This document shows positions 21,455 to 22,149 of a DNA stretch of 22,149 nucleotides, in pieces. The DNA comes from an uncultured Rubrobacteraceae bacterium. Its GTDB lineage: Bacteria; Actinomycetota; Rubrobacteria; Rubrobacterales; Rubrobacteraceae. The notes beneath the pieces were generated by a model. The model did not search any database and was not told the DNA's origin. It worked only from the letters and a program-made list of their open reading frames with translations. The stretch spans positions 1 through 22,149 of the forward strand of contig CADCVI010000209.1 of NCBI GenBank assembly GCA_902806105.1, read 5' to 3'. Position 1 is the stretch's first letter. Each line of letters opens with the position of its first letter. Position numbers and translations under genes: made by a program.

Positions 21455-22149
21455 CTACTTCTTCGGTAGCGCGTCGCCCGCCGCGCGCAGCACGTAGAGC
21501 ATGGAGACGGCCCCGGGGTCCTTGTGACCGCGGCTCCTCTCCCCGAGCTTCGAGGCCCGGCCTCGCGTGCTGATCATGTCCGCGGTCGAGTCCGCGCCCT
21601 TTTCGGCGGCGGGAAGCGCTTGCCGCCAGGCGTCGTCGAGCAACGCGCCGCCTCCGACGGCCTCGCCGAAGGAGCGGACGAACGGGTCGAGCGCGTCGAT
21701 CATGGTTTTGTCCCCGGGCTTGGCCTTGCCGATATCTCGGAGGGAGGCCAGCGAGGAATCCAGGGCCCGGTGTACCGCCGAAGCGTCGGGTTTTTCGCCG
21801 TCGCCGAGGGACTGCCCTATCGCAGAGATCCAGGCGCCGTAAAGCGCGCCCGATGCTCCGCCGGCCGCGCCGGAGAAGGCCATGCCCGCCCTCGCGAGCA
21901 CCTGCCCGGCCGACCCTCCGCCGCCCCGCGCGGCCTCGACGGCGGCCTCCATGCCGCGGACCATGCCCGCGCCGTGGTCGCCGTCGCCCGCCGCCGCGTC
22001 CAGCCTCCCTAGCTCGTGCTCGGCGTCTTGGAGGGTCCCGAGGGCACGTTCGAGGGCGTCGAGCGCGACGGCGCCGCTCTCGGAGAGGTCGCCGCCCGCG
22101 TCGGTCGCCGCCGCGCTGGAGGTCGGGGCGGCCGAGATCGTTTCGCCTG
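21455..22149 (-). CDS. Dihydroxyacetone-kinase-family protein, DhaL domain (start outside window)
   Basis: The visible 231 or so residues form a DhaL (DAK2) ATP-binding domain. HELGRLDAAAGDGDHGAGMV holds the Mg-ATP-binding GDGDHG; GAAGGASGALYGAW and GRASKLGERSRGHKDPGAVS follow. It ends with ...RAAGDALPKK and a TAG stop at 21455. Upstream of the domain is an Ala/Pro/Ser-rich stretch (SAAPTSSAAATDAGG) that looks like an interdomain linker. This suggests a single-chain DhaK-DhaL kinase whose DhaK half lies beyond the window edge. Such kinases use ATP to phosphorylate dihydroxyacetone, or in some actinobacteria D- or L-erythrulose. It is the first visible gene of the dhaKL-araL-araM-smORF-rpiB block. 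Confidence 0.85.
   Translation of the reverse strand, partial: GETISAAPTSSAAATDAGGDLSESGAVALDALERALGTLQDAEHELGRLDAAAGDGDHGAGMVRGMEAAVEAARGGGGSAGQVLARAGMAFSGAAGGASGALYGAWISAIGQSLGDGEKPDASAVHRALDSSLASLRDIGKAKPGDKTMIDALDPFVRSFGEAVGGGALLDDAWRQALPAAEKGADSTADMISTRGRASKLGERSRGHKDPGAVSMLYVLRAAGDALPKK

Noticed and set aside
1..22149. Mobile elements, CRISPR or integrase attachment sites
   Set aside because: No transposase, integrase, regularly spaced direct repeat or terminal inverted repeat was found.

Overview
The window is GC-rich DNA, roughly two-thirds G+C. Every supported gene lies on the minus strand, so it reads right to left. G/C-dominated third codon positions, many TTG and GTG starts with good Shine-Dalgarno sequences, an actinobacterial-type transaldolase and a Pgi of the transaldolase-Pgi fusion family together suggest a high-GC Actinobacterium. 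A deep-branching one such as Rubrobacter is my guess, but there is no 16S or other marker to prove it. No rRNA, tRNA, CRISPR, transposase or prophage gene is visible.

Right-hand block (22149 to about 18300), in transcription order: the C-terminal (DhaL) part of a dihydroxyacetone-kinase-family protein, an AraL-like HAD phosphatase, an AraM-like glycerol-1-phosphate dehydrogenase homologue, a probable 84-residue protein joined to both neighbours by start-stop overlaps, and an RpiB/LacAB-family isomerase. The isomerase lacks several residues typical of ribose-5-phosphate isomerase. The block ends in a hairpin with a short T-rich tail.

Central block (18273 to about 9570): transketolase, transaldolase, a beta-phosphoglucomutase-like HAD, glucose-6-phosphate isomerase, an FGGY sugar or polyol kinase, and a GpsA-like dehydrogenase followed 2 nt later by glpD. 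Together these would connect tetrose, pentose, triose and hexose phosphates.

Left-central block (9565 to about 1850): glpD runs into a tightly packed trio (beta-PGM-like HAD, otsB, GH65). This trio has the same order as the domains of the single fused protein Rv2006 (OtsB1) of Mycobacterium tuberculosis. Then come a 40-bp perfect palindrome, a PPK2 polyphosphate kinase and ribulose-phosphate 3-epimerase.

Left end (1850 to 1): a weakly supported 54-codon ORF running into an AT-rich island, alpha-acetolactate decarboxylase, a gap of about 290 bp in which I recognise nothing, and a Nudix hydrolase cut by the window edge.

Taken together this is a sugar-phosphate supercluster. The most interesting reading is that the kinase(s), the three polyol-phosphate-type dehydrogenases and the atypical RpiB form an assimilation route for a C4 or C5 polyol or ketose. 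That route would deliver erythrose 4-phosphate or pentose phosphates to Tkt, Tal, Rpe and Pgi. The enzyme families are seen in the sequence; the specific substrate is inference.
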